A stretch of 63,615 bases of DNA from Arthrobacter rhombi. Lineage in GTDB: Bacteria > Actinomycetota > Actinomycetes > Actinomycetales > Micrococcaceae. The notes under the pieces were generated by a model, which had not been told where the DNA came from, searched no databases, and saw only the letters and a list, made by a program, of their open reading frames with translations. Positions 8,693 to 16,510 of the stretch are shown piece by piece. The DNA lies in contig NZ_FUHW01000053.1 in the NCBI RefSeq assembly GCF_900163545.1, positions 1 through 63,615 of the forward strand. The letters are read 5' to 3'. The number at the start of each line of letters is the position of its first letter. The first letter of the stretch is position 1. A program made the translations under genes and the position numbers.

Positions 8693-8904
8693 CCAACGAC
8701 AGAATTTAGGACCCCGCCAGACTGGTCCCGTATGCCGGTCCCCCACCGGACACACCCGCTCAAAATATGAGTTGCCCAGAGCACTGAGCCGCCATCGTTC
8801 CGTAAGGCCCGTCCGGTGACTTGTCCGGTGAGGGGGCGGCGGATTTCATTGGTCGATGCAACGGTCGACTTGACCCAGGAGTGGGGGTGGGCGTGTGACG
8901 CGCA

Positions 8905-8910
8905 TACGCT
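8905..8910 (+). promoter_or_regulatory. -10 hexamer of a leaderless promoter
   Basis: TACGCT ends exactly 6 nt before the ATG at 8917, with no Shine-Dalgarno sequence between. This is the same geometry as at 7402, 8687 and 34246. Confidence 0.45.
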
Positions 8911-8916
8911 GGGCAG

Positions 8917-9651
8917 ATGGACAAAACACAGCTGCCGGACTTCACTCCTGCCCCGAATCAGGCAGGGGACCCCGGGTTGTATGAAATCGAGAACCAGGCC
9001 ATCGACCATGAAGGCACCCTGTGGCAAGCCCTCCGGGAAACCGCCGAACTCTCGGGGCACACCATCGTGGACCTAGGCTGCGGCAGCGGATTCTGGCTCA
9101 CCCACTACGCGAAGACAGCAGGGGCGGTCATCGGCGTGGAACCCGATCCGGGCTTGCTCGAATTGGCCCGACACCGGGTCCGGCGCGAAGAGCTGGCCAA
9201 CGTCCAGGTCCTGCATGGGTCGGCCGAACACCTTCCCTTGGAGGATGCCAGCGTGGACGTCATCCATGCCCGGTTCGCCTACTTCTTCCCGACCCCGACC
9301 AACGACTGCCTCCCCGGTCTATGCGAGGCCCTGCGCGCACTGAAGCCGGGCGGGACCCTGGTGGTGATCGACAACGACCAGACCCACGGCGAATTCGCCG
9401 AGCTGCTGCGCGCCTCCGACCCTGCTCAGACCTACCAGGGCAGCGGGGACTTCATTCGTGAGTGGTGGGCTACACAGGGTGCCACCACCCTCGAGGTGAT
9501 GAGCAGCTGGAGCTTCGAGACCACTGCCGACCGGGACGCCGTCCTGCGTTTGGAATTCCCGGCCGAGGTCGCCGACGCCCATATCGCAGCACATCCCGGC
9601 CGGACCGGCCTGGACTACGGGTATCTGCTGCACTCGCTGTCCACGGCCTGA
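8917..9651 (+). CDS. Class I SAM-dependent methyltransferase
   Basis: A 244-aa methyltransferase of the UbiE/Methyltransf_11 type. Motif I is VDLGCGSGF at residues 51-59, the acidic residue that binds the SAM ribose is in 'VIGVEPDPGLLELARHR', and motif II/III is 'DVIHARFAYFFPTPTNDCL' with 'LKPGGTLVVIDND'. It is cytoplasmic. The substrate cannot be inferred and the convergent acyl-CoA dehydrogenase gives no clue. The start lies 6 nt behind a TACGCT -10-like hexamer, consistent with a leaderless message. Confidence 0.88.
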   Translation: MDKTQLPDFTPAPNQAGDPGLYEIENQAIDHEGTLWQALRETAELSGHTIVDLGCGSGFWLTHYAKTAGAVIGVEPDPGLLELARHRVRREELANVQVLHGSAEHLPLEDASVDVIHARFAYFFPTPTNDCLPGLCEALRALKPGGTLVVIDNDQTHGEFAELLRASDPAQTYQGSGDFIREWWATQGATTLEVMSSWSFETTADRDAVLRLEFPAEVADAHIAAHPGRTGLDYGYLLHSLSTA

Positions 9652-9661
9652 TCCGCCAGGC

Positions 9662-11614
9662 TCAGCTGCTCCCGTAGGGGTGGCGCAGATCCGGGCGGTG
9701 TTCTCCGGGATCGGACCAGTCGGCGATCCACGGGCCGGTGCCCTCGGACTGGTCGATGACCCCCTCCTCCGCCCATTCGTAGTTCCCGGCCAGGACGCGT
9801 TTGGCCAGCACGGCGTCCGTGGCGTCGGTGTTCTCCCACAGGTCATCGAATAACTTCTCCACGCGGCCCCGGGATTGCCGGCAGAAGGCGTCGGCGAGCT
9901 GCGTGGCGCCCTCCGCCCGTTCCGGTTCGATGTCGCGCAGAAGCTCGGCCCGGGATACGCAGGCCGACATGGCGAAGAGTTCGGTGCCGATGTCCACCAC
10001 CCGGCCCAGGAAGGCCTGTTTGGTCTCCAGCCCCGCCTGCCAGCGGGCCATTCCGGCGAAGGTATGCCGGGCGAGCCGGCGGGAGGCCCGCTCCACATAG
10101 CGCAAATGACCCGCCAGCTTCCCGGCCCCGGAGTACGAGGTCGGCAGCAGCCCCGGCCCCGTGGCCAGGGTCGGCAACCATTTGGCGTAGAAGCTGGTGG
10201 CCCCGGCCGCCGCCCGGAGCTTCTCCTGGGTCGTGGCATCACGGCTGGCCAAGTCTCCGGCGGCCTTGAGGTGGGCGTCCACCGCCTCCCGGGCGATCAA
10301 CAGGTGCATGATCTCGGTGGAGCCCTCGAAGATCCGGTTGATGCGCAGGTCACGTACGAGCTGTTCGACGGCCACGGCGCGCTCGCCGCGTGCGGCCAGC
10401 GAGTCGGCGGTCTCGTAGCCGCGGCCGCCACGGATCTGCAGCAGCTCATCGGCCATCTGGGAGGCCATCTCGCTGCAGAACAACTTCGCTAGGGCAGCCT
10501 CGATCCGCACGTCCTTCATCCCCGCGTCAGCCAGCGCGGCGGAGAGCTCGAACACCGATTCCACGGCGAAGGAGGTGGCGGCGATGAAAGCAATCTTCTT
10601 CGAGACCGCCTCGTGCTCGCCCACCGGCAGGCCCCACTGCACCCGGGCCTTGGACCATTGCCTGGCGATCTTCAGGCTCCACTTCCCGGCTCCCGCGCAC
10701 ATCGCCGGGATCGACAGGCGCCCGGTGTTCAACGTACTCAACGCGATCTTCAGCCCCTGGCCTTCACGCCCGAGCAGGTTGGCCGCCGGAACCCTGACCC
10801 CGTGGAAGCGCGTGACCCCGTTTTCGATGCCGCGCAGGCCCATGAAGGCATTGCGGTTCTCCACCACCAGGCCCTCGCTGTCGGCCTCGACGACGAAGGC
10901 GCTGACGCCACCGCGCTCCTGTTTGCCGTCGGCGCCAGGGTGGGGGAGTACCCGGGCCATGACCACCACCAGGTCGGCCACCGCCCCGTTCGTCGTCCAC
11001 AATTTCGCCCCCTCGAGGACATAGGACCGGCCGTCTTCCGAGAGGGTCGCCGTCGTTCCCAGACGGGCGGGGTCCGAACCGACGTCGTTCTCCGTGAGGA
11101 GGAAGGCGGTGATGGCCCCTGCGGCGCAGCGCGGCAAAAAACGTTCCTTCTGTTCCGTGGTGCCGAACATTTTGACCGGTTCGGGGACCCCGATGGACTG
11201 GTGGGCCGAGACCAGGGCACCGATGCTGGGACTGATGGATCCCAGCAGCATCAGGGCCCGGCCGTAGTACGCCAAGGACAGGCCCAGGCCGCCATAACCG
11301 GTGGGGATCTTCATCCCGAAGACCCCCAGCTCGGCCAGGATGGCGACGTACTCGTCGGGGATGCGGGCATCGCGCTCGATCCGGCCCCCGTCGAAGTGCT
11401 CGACGGCGGCGCGCAGCTTCTCCAGGAAGGCCTCACCGCGTTCCGTTTCGTCGGCAGAAGGCCGTGGATGTGGATGGATGAGCCCGAAATCGGTTTTACC
11501 CAGATACAACCCCTGGGCGAAACTCGGGAGGGCGTCACCGGTATCGCGGGCTGCTTCGGCCACGGCCCGGGCGGTTTTTTCGTCGATCGTGCTGCTGGAA
11601 TCGGTGGCGTCCAT
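9662..11614 (-). CDS. Acyl-CoA dehydrogenase, long VLCAD-like form
   Basis: A 650-aa FAD-dependent acyl-CoA dehydrogenase. It catalyses the first step of fatty-acid beta-oxidation, passing electrons to ETF. The N-terminal, beta-barrel middle and C-terminal helical domains fill about 60-450. Landmarks are 'LTENDVGSDPARL' (FAD/substrate region), 'GAKLWTTNGAVADLVVVMAR' and 'ERAVAVEQLVRDLRINRIFE', which is where the long-chain enzymes place key FAD-binding residues. About 200 extra C-terminal residues put it in the VLCAD/ACAD9-like class rather than the 380-aa short class. ATG 11614 is preferred to GTG 11620 because GAGGGAG lies 5-6 nt before the ATG. It diverges from a MarR gene that may regulate it. 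Confidence 0.9.
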   Translation of the reverse strand: MDATDSSSTIDEKTARAVAEAARDTGDALPSFAQGLYLGKTDFGLIHPHPRPSADETERGEAFLEKLRAAVEHFDGGRIERDARIPDEYVAILAELGVFGMKIPTGYGGLGLSLAYYGRALMLLGSISPSIGALVSAHQSIGVPEPVKMFGTTEQKERFLPRCAAGAITAFLLTENDVGSDPARLGTTATLSEDGRSYVLEGAKLWTTNGAVADLVVVMARVLPHPGADGKQERGGVSAFVVEADSEGLVVENRNAFMGLRGIENGVTRFHGVRVPAANLLGREGQGLKIALSTLNTGRLSIPAMCAGAGKWSLKIARQWSKARVQWGLPVGEHEAVSKKIAFIAATSFAVESVFELSAALADAGMKDVRIEAALAKLFCSEMASQMADELLQIRGGRGYETADSLAARGERAVAVEQLVRDLRINRIFEGSTEIMHLLIAREAVDAHLKAAGDLASRDATTQEKLRAAAGATSFYAKWLPTLATGPGLLPTSYSGAGKLAGHLRYVERASRRLARHTFAGMARWQAGLETKQAFLGRVVDIGTELFAMSACVSRAELLRDIEPERAEGATQLADAFCRQSRGRVEKLFDDLWENTDATDAVLAKRVLAGNYEWAEEGVIDQSEGTGPWIADWSDPGEHRPDLRHPYGSS

Positions 11615-11754
11615 GGACACTCCCTCAGACCTCGGCGTGCCGCAGGCCGCGCGGTATCAAGCACCGGGGCCTGCCGCGGGACGGTGGCCCACACGCTGTC
11701 CCTCAAGGCTACGCCGCCGGTTCAAGAGGGGGGCATCCACTGGAGGGCACACCC

Positions 11755-12267
11755 ATGGATTTAGCTGAACGTTCATGTGTCATCATGGTTTCCATGACCC
11801 CTCCCCGTTGGCTCTCAGCCCAGGAACGTGAATGCTGGCTGGCCCTGATGGCCCTGTCGACGCAACTGCCGAGCCTGCTCGATACCGAACTGCACCGGCA
11901 GGGGCGGATCACGCTCTTCGACTACCACGTCTTGGCGATGCTTTCGGAGTCCGAGGGGCGGCTGCTGCCGATGAGTGAACTGGCGGGTCGAACCAACGCC
12001 TCACTGTCGCGGTTGAGCCATGTGGTGAAGAAGCTCGAAGCCCGGGGCTGGGTCGAACGCTCCCCAAGTGCCGATGACGCCCGGGTCACCGTCGCCCACC
12101 TGCCCGAGGCAGGCCTGGACATGCTGCGTGAATTGGCTCCCGAGCATGTGGCGTCGGTGCGACGGCTGGTCTTCGACGGGCTGAGTGGACAGGACGTCAA
12201 AGACCTCACGCGGATCGGGAGAAAACTGGTCGCCGGGATGGATCCTGAGCACTGGATCTTCCGCTGA
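11755..12267 (+). CDS. MarR family transcriptional regulator
   Basis: A 170-aa winged-helix regulator. The DNA-recognition helix and wing are clear: 'LAGRTNASLSRLSHVVKKLE' followed by 'GWVERSPSADDARVTVAHLP', the wing bearing the typical D-D-A-R turn. ATG 11755 is chosen because GGAGGG lies 7 nt upstream. In-frame ATGs at 11785 and 11794 would give a start nearer to many homologues (TPPRWLS...) but have no ribosome binding site. The perfect palindrome TGAACGTTCA (11766-11775) lies just inside this start and looks like an operator. The divergent acyl-CoA dehydrogenase is a plausible target. Confidence 0.88.
   Translation: MDLAERSCVIMVSMTPPRWLSAQERECWLALMALSTQLPSLLDTELHRQGRITLFDYHVLAMLSESEGRLLPMSELAGRTNASLSRLSHVVKKLEARGWVERSPSADDARVTVAHLPEAGLDMLRELAPEHVASVRRLVFDGLSGQDVKDLTRIGRKLVAGMDPEHWIFR
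11766..11775. promoter_or_regulatory. Perfect palindrome, candidate MarR operator
   Basis: TGAACGTTCA is a perfect 10-bp inverted repeat set in TTAGCTGAACGTTCATG, at the divergent junction of the MarR gene and the acyl-CoA dehydrogenase. It either lies in the first codons of marR or just upstream of its true start. Confidence 0.5.
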
Positions 12268-12707
12268 TCCGTGCCGGTGATTGCTGAGCGGTGAACGCCA
12301 GGTCGCCAGCGGCGCGTCGAAGCAGGGGAGGAGTGCCGGCGTCGTACCCTGCAGTTTGTGATCTGTCGTTCGGCGTTCTAAGATGTTAAAGCGTTAAGTC
12401 ACGTGTTCGTTGTGGTGTGCTCCGTGAGGTGCGGATCATGATGATCGCGTGGTTGCCCGTAAACCGAATAACGCGTCCCGACCGAGTAGGGAAAAATGCT
12501 CAACCTGGACGCTGTATTCACCGTCTTTCGCGCAAGTAAGGCGCTTCGGTTGGTTCTCACCCAGCCTGGTTACCTTCGCACGTCGCAGTAATACACGGTG
12601 TCACAACTGGTGGCGGGACTCTTCAACGCAGGTTCAGAGGCAGCAACACCGCGCTGTGATCTGTTTTATCGAGTACCGCCAATATTTACTACTACTGAGG
12701 AGTGATC
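12268..12707 (+). promoter_or_regulatory. Long promoter and leader region of the rpmB operon
   Basis: There is no convincing gene in these 440 bases. A good sigma70-type promoter is present: TTGTGA at 12356-12361, a 17-bp spacer, TAAGAT at 12379-12384. Transcription from it would carry a leader of over 300 nt. Within the leader AACCGAA (12462-12468) can pair with TTCGGTT (12545-12551), and GATCATGATGATC (around 12434-12446) is palindromic. I looked for a Zur box before rpmB and found none. A second, AT-richer stretch at 12661-12695 (TTTTATCG, AATATTTACTAC) may hold a proximal promoter. Confidence 0.45.
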
Positions 12708-12944
12708 ATGGCAGCTGTATGCCAGGTGACAGGTGCAGTTCCGGGCTTCGGACACAGCATCTCCCACTCGCACCGTCGCACGAAGCGTCGGTTCGACCCG
12801 AACATCCAGAAGAAGCGCTACTGGGTTCCGTCCCTGCGCCGTAATGTCACGTTGACCTTGTCGGTCAAGGGCATTCGGACCATCGATGCCCGTGGCATCG
12901 ACCGCGTTGTCGCTGACCTGCTGGCGAAAGGTGTGAAGCTCTAA
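12708..12944 (+). CDS. rpmB: 50S ribosomal protein L28 (zinc-free form)
   Basis: A 78-aa large-subunit ribosomal protein. The L28 signature '[20 protein letters not shown]' is intact. The N-terminal CxxC seen in zinc-binding (C+) L28 is lost: here the segment reads AVCQVTGA, so this is the C- type. ATG 12708 is preceded by GAGGAG with 5-nt spacing. First gene of a three-gene unit with L33 and S14, 1 nt from rpmG. Confidence 0.96.
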   Translation: MAAVCQVTGAVPGFGHSISHSHRRTKRRFDPNIQKKRYWVPSLRRNVTLTLSVKGIRTIDARGIDRVVADLLAKGVKL

Positions 12945-12945
12945 C

Positions 12946-13113
12946 ATGGCAAGAGTCCAGGATGTACGCCCCATCATCAAGCTCAAGTCGACTGCCGGTA
13001 CCGGGTTCACGTACGTGACCCGCAAGAACCGTCGTAACAACCCTGACCGTCTGGTCATGAAGAAGTACGACCCGGTGGTTCGCAAGCACGTCGATTTCCG
13101 AGAGGAGCGCTAA
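12946..13113 (+). CDS. rpmG: 50S ribosomal protein L33 (zinc-free form)
   Basis: A 55-aa ribosomal protein read directly between rpmB and rpsN. It starts [20 protein letters not shown] and ends [12 protein letters not shown]. The region where C+ L33 carries two CxxC pairs is [20 protein letters not shown], with no cysteine, so it is the zinc-independent type. Its start is 1 nt after the rpmB stop and its stop is 4 nt before rpsN. Confidence 0.96.
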   Translation: MARVQDVRPIIKLKSTAGTGFTYVTRKNRRNNPDRLVMKKYDPVVRKHVDFREER

Positions 13114-13117
13114 ACAC

Positions 13118-13423
13118 ATGGCTAAGAAGTCCAAGATTGCTCGCAACGAGCAGCGCAAGGTCATCGTGGAGCGCTACGCCGCGAAGCGTGCCGAGCTCAA
13201 GAAGACCCTGATCAACGAAAACGCTACCGACGAGGCACGCGAAGAGGCCCGCCTGGGCCTGCAGAAGCTGCCCCGCAACGCGTCGCCGGTTCGCGTGCGT
13301 AACCGCGACTCCATCGACGGCCGCCCGCGCGGTACGTTCCAGAAGTTCGGCATCTCCCGTGTTCGCTTCCGCGACATGGCCCACCGTGGCGAACTTCCGG
13401 GCATCACCAAGTCGTCCTGGTAA
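13118..13423 (+). CDS. rpsN: 30S ribosomal protein S14 (zinc-free form)
   Basis: A 101-aa S14 of the long, cysteine-free class. The conserved C-terminus '[19 protein letters not shown]' and the middle '[16 protein letters not shown]' are intact. The short C+ S14 of about 61 aa has CxxC...CxxC, absent here. Last gene of rpmB-rpmG-rpsN, followed by a strong terminator. In mycobacteria and Streptomyces such operons are Zur-repressed alternative sets; whether these are the only copies here cannot be judged from the window. Confidence 0.96.
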   Translation: MAKKSKIARNEQRKVIVERYAAKRAELKKTLINENATDEAREEARLGLQKLPRNASPVRVRNRDSIDGRPRGTFQKFGISRVRFRDMAHRGELPGITKSSW

Positions 13424-13438
13424 ACACCAGCGATTTTC

Positions 13439-13480
13439 CCCGGGGCCCCTTCTGGCATCAGAAGGGGCCCCGGGTTTTTT
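13439..13480 (+). terminator. Intrinsic terminator after rpsN
   Basis: A perfect 16-bp stem (13439-13454 with 13459-13474), GCAT loop, then six T residues at 13475-13480. It ends the rpmB-rpmG-rpsN transcript. Confidence 0.95.
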
Positions 13481-13534
13481 AATGCCCGAAGCGCCTCCTG
13501 CACCGCCGGGGCGTCAGGGGTCCTTTCCTTCGAG

Positions 13535-14209
13535 CTAGCTCGACGGCGACCAGAGCCAGGCCCAGACCCGGCGGAATTGTCCCCCGCTGCCGGGTGGGTC
13601 GGTGCGCGGTGCCGGGGCGACCGGTGGCCCGTCGGTTGCCCGGCGTTCACGCCAGCGACGGACCTCCTCCTCCGGATCCCGGGGATCGGTGATGACCGGG
13701 GGCCCACCCAACAACTGGCGCCGGGCCTCGTGGATGCGGGCGTTGAAATCGGCGACCATCTCGCGGACGGCGAACTCCCCGGGCAAGGCATCAAGGGTGG
13801 CATCCAACGCGGCGTCCTCGGTCCGCAGCAGCAGGGCCGGCGGTCCGACACCGCTGATCCGCTCACGTTGCATGAGCGACTTCATCCACCAGTCGGGGTC
13901 GCTGGAATCCAGTGAGGGAAGCGGTTTGCCGGCGTAGGCGAGGTTATCGAAGTCACCCCGGGCGATGGCCCGGTCGATGCTGGGCGTGGCGACCTCCCCG
14001 GCGACATCGGCCGCATGGAAGGTCGGCGGCGCTTCCGGGGCGCCTTGGACGTCGATACCCGCCCGTTCGGCTTTGGCCCTGAACAGCTCTCCCGACCGGC
14101 GTTCGTACTCGTCCACGGGGGTGGTTTCCAGCGCTGCGTCCTGGGCGTCCCGGTAACGGGCAGCCTGCAGCCTGGCGGCATCATGGGAGGAGGATGGTTC
14201 TGGCCTCAT
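13535..14209 (-). CDS. DnaJC28-like (DUF1992) protein
   Basis: A 224-aa cytoplasmic protein with the DUF1992 domain found in DnaJ homologue subfamily C member 28. The core is seen at about 70-170: 'IDRAIARGDFDNLAYAGKP', 'DPDWWMKSLMQRERIS' and the arginine-rich 'REMVADFNARIHEARRQLLG'. The function is unknown. The J domain itself is absent, as usual in bacteria. The C-terminus is proline-rich and low complexity. ATG 14209 is chosen; GTG 14218 (AAGG only 2-3 nt away) is possible. Confidence 0.85.
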   Translation of the reverse strand: MRPEPSSSHDAARLQAARYRDAQDAALETTPVDEYERRSGELFRAKAERAGIDVQGAPEAPPTFHAADVAGEVATPSIDRAIARGDFDNLAYAGKPLPSLDSSDPDWWMKSLMQRERISGVGPPALLLRTEDAALDATLDALPGEFAVREMVADFNARIHEARRQLLGGPPVITDPRDPEEEVRRWRERRATDGPPVAPAPRTDPPGSGGQFRRVWAWLWSPSS

Positions 14210-14514
14210 CGCGGGCACCGCCTTGGATCCGAATGTTCGTCACCTCCAGCGTACCGAGCCGCCGCCGTGTCCCTCAAGGCTTTCGCGGCACCGATCCGCA
14301 CACCCCGCGCCGAGGGGGAGCCAGAGGGAAAATGCCCGGTTATGACCCAAAAACCGCCAATTTGCAGGGAATATTCAAAAAATTCCGGCCAAACGCCCCA
14401 AAACTGGGCGTGTCCGTCAGTGAGGCCTGATAGTTTCCTTCACAGTAGTCCCCGCAACCGCAGGGCAACCCGGCCGGAAACGGGCGGGCACGAATTAGTC
14501 CAGGAGGAAATACA
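14210..14514 (+). promoter_or_regulatory. Upstream region of the HU gene
   Basis: These 305 bases hold no gene. They include an A-rich imperfect palindrome GGAATATT-CAA-AAAATTCC (14368-14386) and a small hairpin ACGCCC/GGGCGT (14393-14398 with 14406-14411). Both lie 100-150 bp before the HU start, as expected of a promoter/operator region. I cannot assign -35 and -10 boxes with confidence. Confidence 0.3.
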
Positions 14515-14799
14515 TTGGCTTTGAATCGTAGTGAACTCGTTGCAGTCGTCGCCGAGAAGACCGGCAACTCGCAGGTCGCCGTGAACGCCGTGCTGGATTC
14601 AGTGTTCGACACCTTCGTCGAGCAGGTTTCCCAGGGCGAGAAGGTGTCCATCCCGGGCTGGCTCGCCGTCGAGCGCACCGACCGTGCCGCCCGCACCGGC
14701 CGCAACCCGCAGACCGGCGAAACCATCCAGATCCCGGCAGGCCACTCCGTGAAGCTGACCGCCGGCTCGAAGCTGAAGGCTGCCGTCTCCAAGAAGTAG
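14515..14799 (+). CDS. hup: DNA-binding protein HU
   Basis: A 94-aa histone-like nucleoid protein that bends and compacts DNA. It starts with TTG at 14515, supported by AGGAGG 8 nt upstream, giving LNRSELVAVVAEKTGNSQVA at the N-terminus. The DNA-binding arm is seen as 'RTGRNPQTGETIQIPAGHSV', matching the HU consensus GRNPQTG, and it ends in the basic 'KLKAAVSKK'. The long Lys/Ala-rich C-terminal tail of mycobacterial HU is absent, so this is the short form typical of the Arthrobacter group. It is monocistronic, with a terminator after it. Confidence 0.96.
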   Translation: MALNRSELVAVVAEKTGNSQVAVNAVLDSVFDTFVEQVSQGEKVSIPGWLAVERTDRAARTGRNPQTGETIQIPAGHSVKLTAGSKLKAAVSKK

Positions 14800-14818
14800 T
14801 TCCCGCACCAGCGGTCAC

Positions 14819-14854
14819 GAGGGCCCGTTCCACCAAGTGGTGGAACGGGCCCTC
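14819..14854 (+). terminator. Terminator hairpin after hup
   Basis: A perfect 16-bp stem (14819-14834 with 14839-14854) has an AAGT loop and is followed by TGTTGGTT, a weak T-tract. It lies 20 nt after the HU stop. Confidence 0.85.
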
Positions 14855-14954
14855 TGTTGGTTCAGGGTGGCCCGCTTCGGCAGAAGCTTCTACATGGCGT
14901 AGAATCCCTGATGGATCATCAGTGGCAGTCAGTGCCCATTTCAGGGGAGCCGTC

Positions 14955-15599
14955 GTGGAGTATCGAAGCCTGCGCCTAGTGCGTGGATGGCTCGGTGCCC
15001 TGGCCGCCACAACACTGGCCGCCGCTTCACATACGGTGGCCGGAGGTGCGCTGCCCGAACCAGCGTTGCTGACGCTTATCCTCGTCCTGTCCGGTGCTGT
15101 GTGCACCGCCTTGGCGGGTCGTGCCCTTTCTCTCTGGCGCACCACGGCTGCCGTGCTGATCAGCCAGGGGATCTACCATGCGGCCTTCGGGATGCTCGGT
15201 GGCCACCACGGTGGCGATGGCCAGCATCTGCTCTCCGCCGGCGGCACCGGGGCCCACGCGGGTCATCTGATCACCGTCGACCCCAACGCCCTGCTCTCCG
15301 GGGCGGTGAACCCGGCAGTGCACGGCTCCAGCATGGGACTGGCCATGTGGTTCGCCCACGTTGCTGCCGCAGTCCTGACCATTCTGGTTCTGCGCAAAGG
15401 CGCCCTGGCGGCCCTGGCCCTGATGCAGGTGCTCGGGTTGGCCGTCCCCCGCAGAATACTGCGTCCCCGGCACCCCATCGTCAGGTCCGCGCCGCCACGT
15501 CTGGTCCGCGTCCAGGTCCCCGGTCTTCCGGACCTGGGCGTACCCTTGCGCGCGTTGCGTCACCGGGGTCCGCCCGTCCTTCCCGCCTTCGCATCCTAG
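14955..15599 (+). CDS. Membrane protein with histidine-rich loop, copper locus
   Basis: A 214-aa protein with about four membrane segments (roughly residues 10-32, 35-58, 62-82 and 125-152). Between the third and fourth is a loop rich in Gly and His (HAAFGMLGGHHGGDGQHLLS then HAGH), which looks like a metal-binding site. The C-terminus is Arg/Pro-rich and cytoplasmic-looking. I do not know the family name. GTG 14955 is chosen because AGGGGAG lies 5 nt upstream. TAGAAT at 14900-14905 is a possible -10 box. It leads a run of copper-handling genes, so a role in copper movement is inferred. Confidence 0.7.
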   Translation: MEYRSLRLVRGWLGALAATTLAAASHTVAGGALPEPALLTLILVLSGAVCTALAGRALSLWRTTAAVLISQGIYHAAFGMLGGHHGGDGQHLLSAGGTGAHAGHLITVDPNALLSGAVNPAVHGSSMGLAMWFAHVAAAVLTILVLRKGALAALALMQVLGLAVPRRILRPRHPIVRSAPPRLVRVQVPGLPDLGVPLRALRHRGPPVLPAFAS

Positions 15600-15647
15600 A
15601 GACGTCGAATGCAGGCCCCGCACGGCGGGGATACCAAAGGACAACAT

Positions 15648-16349
15648 ATGAACAACGAACACACCACCTCTCGCACGCCCCAGGCAATGCTCCTCCAACG
15701 GCCAGGAGCCCTCCGCGCCGTGCTGGCCGCTGCGGCCGCAGCCCTGCTGCTTGCGCTGGGACTGAGCACCGCACCCGCCGCACTGGCCCATGATTCGCTG
15801 ATCGGCTCCACACCAAAGAATGGGGCAACGGTCACCGAACCGCTGAAATCAGTGGATCTGAACTTCAGTGGCGAACTCAAGTCCATCGGCACGGAGGTCA
15901 GCCTCGCCGATGCCGGGGGTAAGAAGTACGACGCCGAAACTTCGATCAGCCGCAATGTGCTCACCATCGACTTCGGTGAAGCGCTGCCTGCCGGGGAGTA
16001 CACGCTCACCTGGCGAGCCGTCTCCAGCGATGGGCACCCCATTGAGGGCACCAGTGCCAATAACGAGGCGCTGACCTTCACCGTCGAGGGCGAACAAGGC
16101 GAGGCGTCGGCACCTGCCTCCACGCCGGCGGCGGAATCCTCCTCCGCGGCTGCCCAGACGACGGCGAACGCCGCCTCGTCGGCACCCGCGGCGCAGGATG
16201 ACTCCGCGACCCAGGCCCCGGATGCCCAGTCAACTGGCACCGACGGCCTGCCGACAGCACTGATCTGGATCATCATCGCCGTTGCGGTCATCGCCGCAGC
16301 CGGCGTCGTGTTCGCCAAGGTGCGCCGCCAGTCAGGTTCCGGCCGCTAG
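15648..16349 (+). CDS. copC: CopC domain copper-binding protein, C-terminally anchored
   Basis: A 233-aa exported protein. The signal peptide ends at ALA|H, so the mature chain begins with His48, the Cu(II) ligand of CopC proteins; the partner ligands fit the 'SSDGHPIEGT' motif (Asp128, His130). After the beta-sandwich (48-145) comes a Ser/Ala/Pro-rich spacer and a transmembrane helix at about 206-227 with a basic end, so it is anchored in the membrane with the copper site outside. AAAGGA lies 7 nt upstream of ATG 15648. It is flanked by PCuAC and CopD homologues, the usual partners. Confidence 0.93.
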   Translation: MNNEHTTSRTPQAMLLQRPGALRAVLAAAAAALLLALGLSTAPAALAHDSLIGSTPKNGATVTEPLKSVDLNFSGELKSIGTEVSLADAGGKKYDAETSISRNVLTIDFGEALPAGEYTLTWRAVSSDGHPIEGTSANNEALTFTVEGEQGEASAPASTPAAESSSAAAQTTANAASSAPAAQDDSATQAPDAQSTGTDGLPTALIWIIIAVAVIAAAGVVFAKVRRQSGSGR

Positions 16350-16510
16350 CTCAGCCCCAGCCGAGGAACACCCGCAGGCCCTGCACGCGCCGGAACACCC
16401 CGGGCGCCCCTGCCACGGCACTGTCTGCCCTGCGTCGCCCCGTCGGGGCCCGCGAGGGCCATCCACCACAGCTTCAGGCGCTCCTGCGCCATAACCCCAA
16501 GGACTTCGAC

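Noticed and set aside
12268..12707. Zur operator before the zinc-free ribosomal protein operon
   Set aside because: No segment approaches TGAAAATCATTTTCA well enough; the best palindrome, GATCATGATGATC, does not fit.
12449..12844. Open frame of 131 codons running through the leader into rpmB
   Set aside because: It overlaps rpmB in another frame, has no ribosome site and its product is low in coding bias; it is a shadow of the leader and L28.
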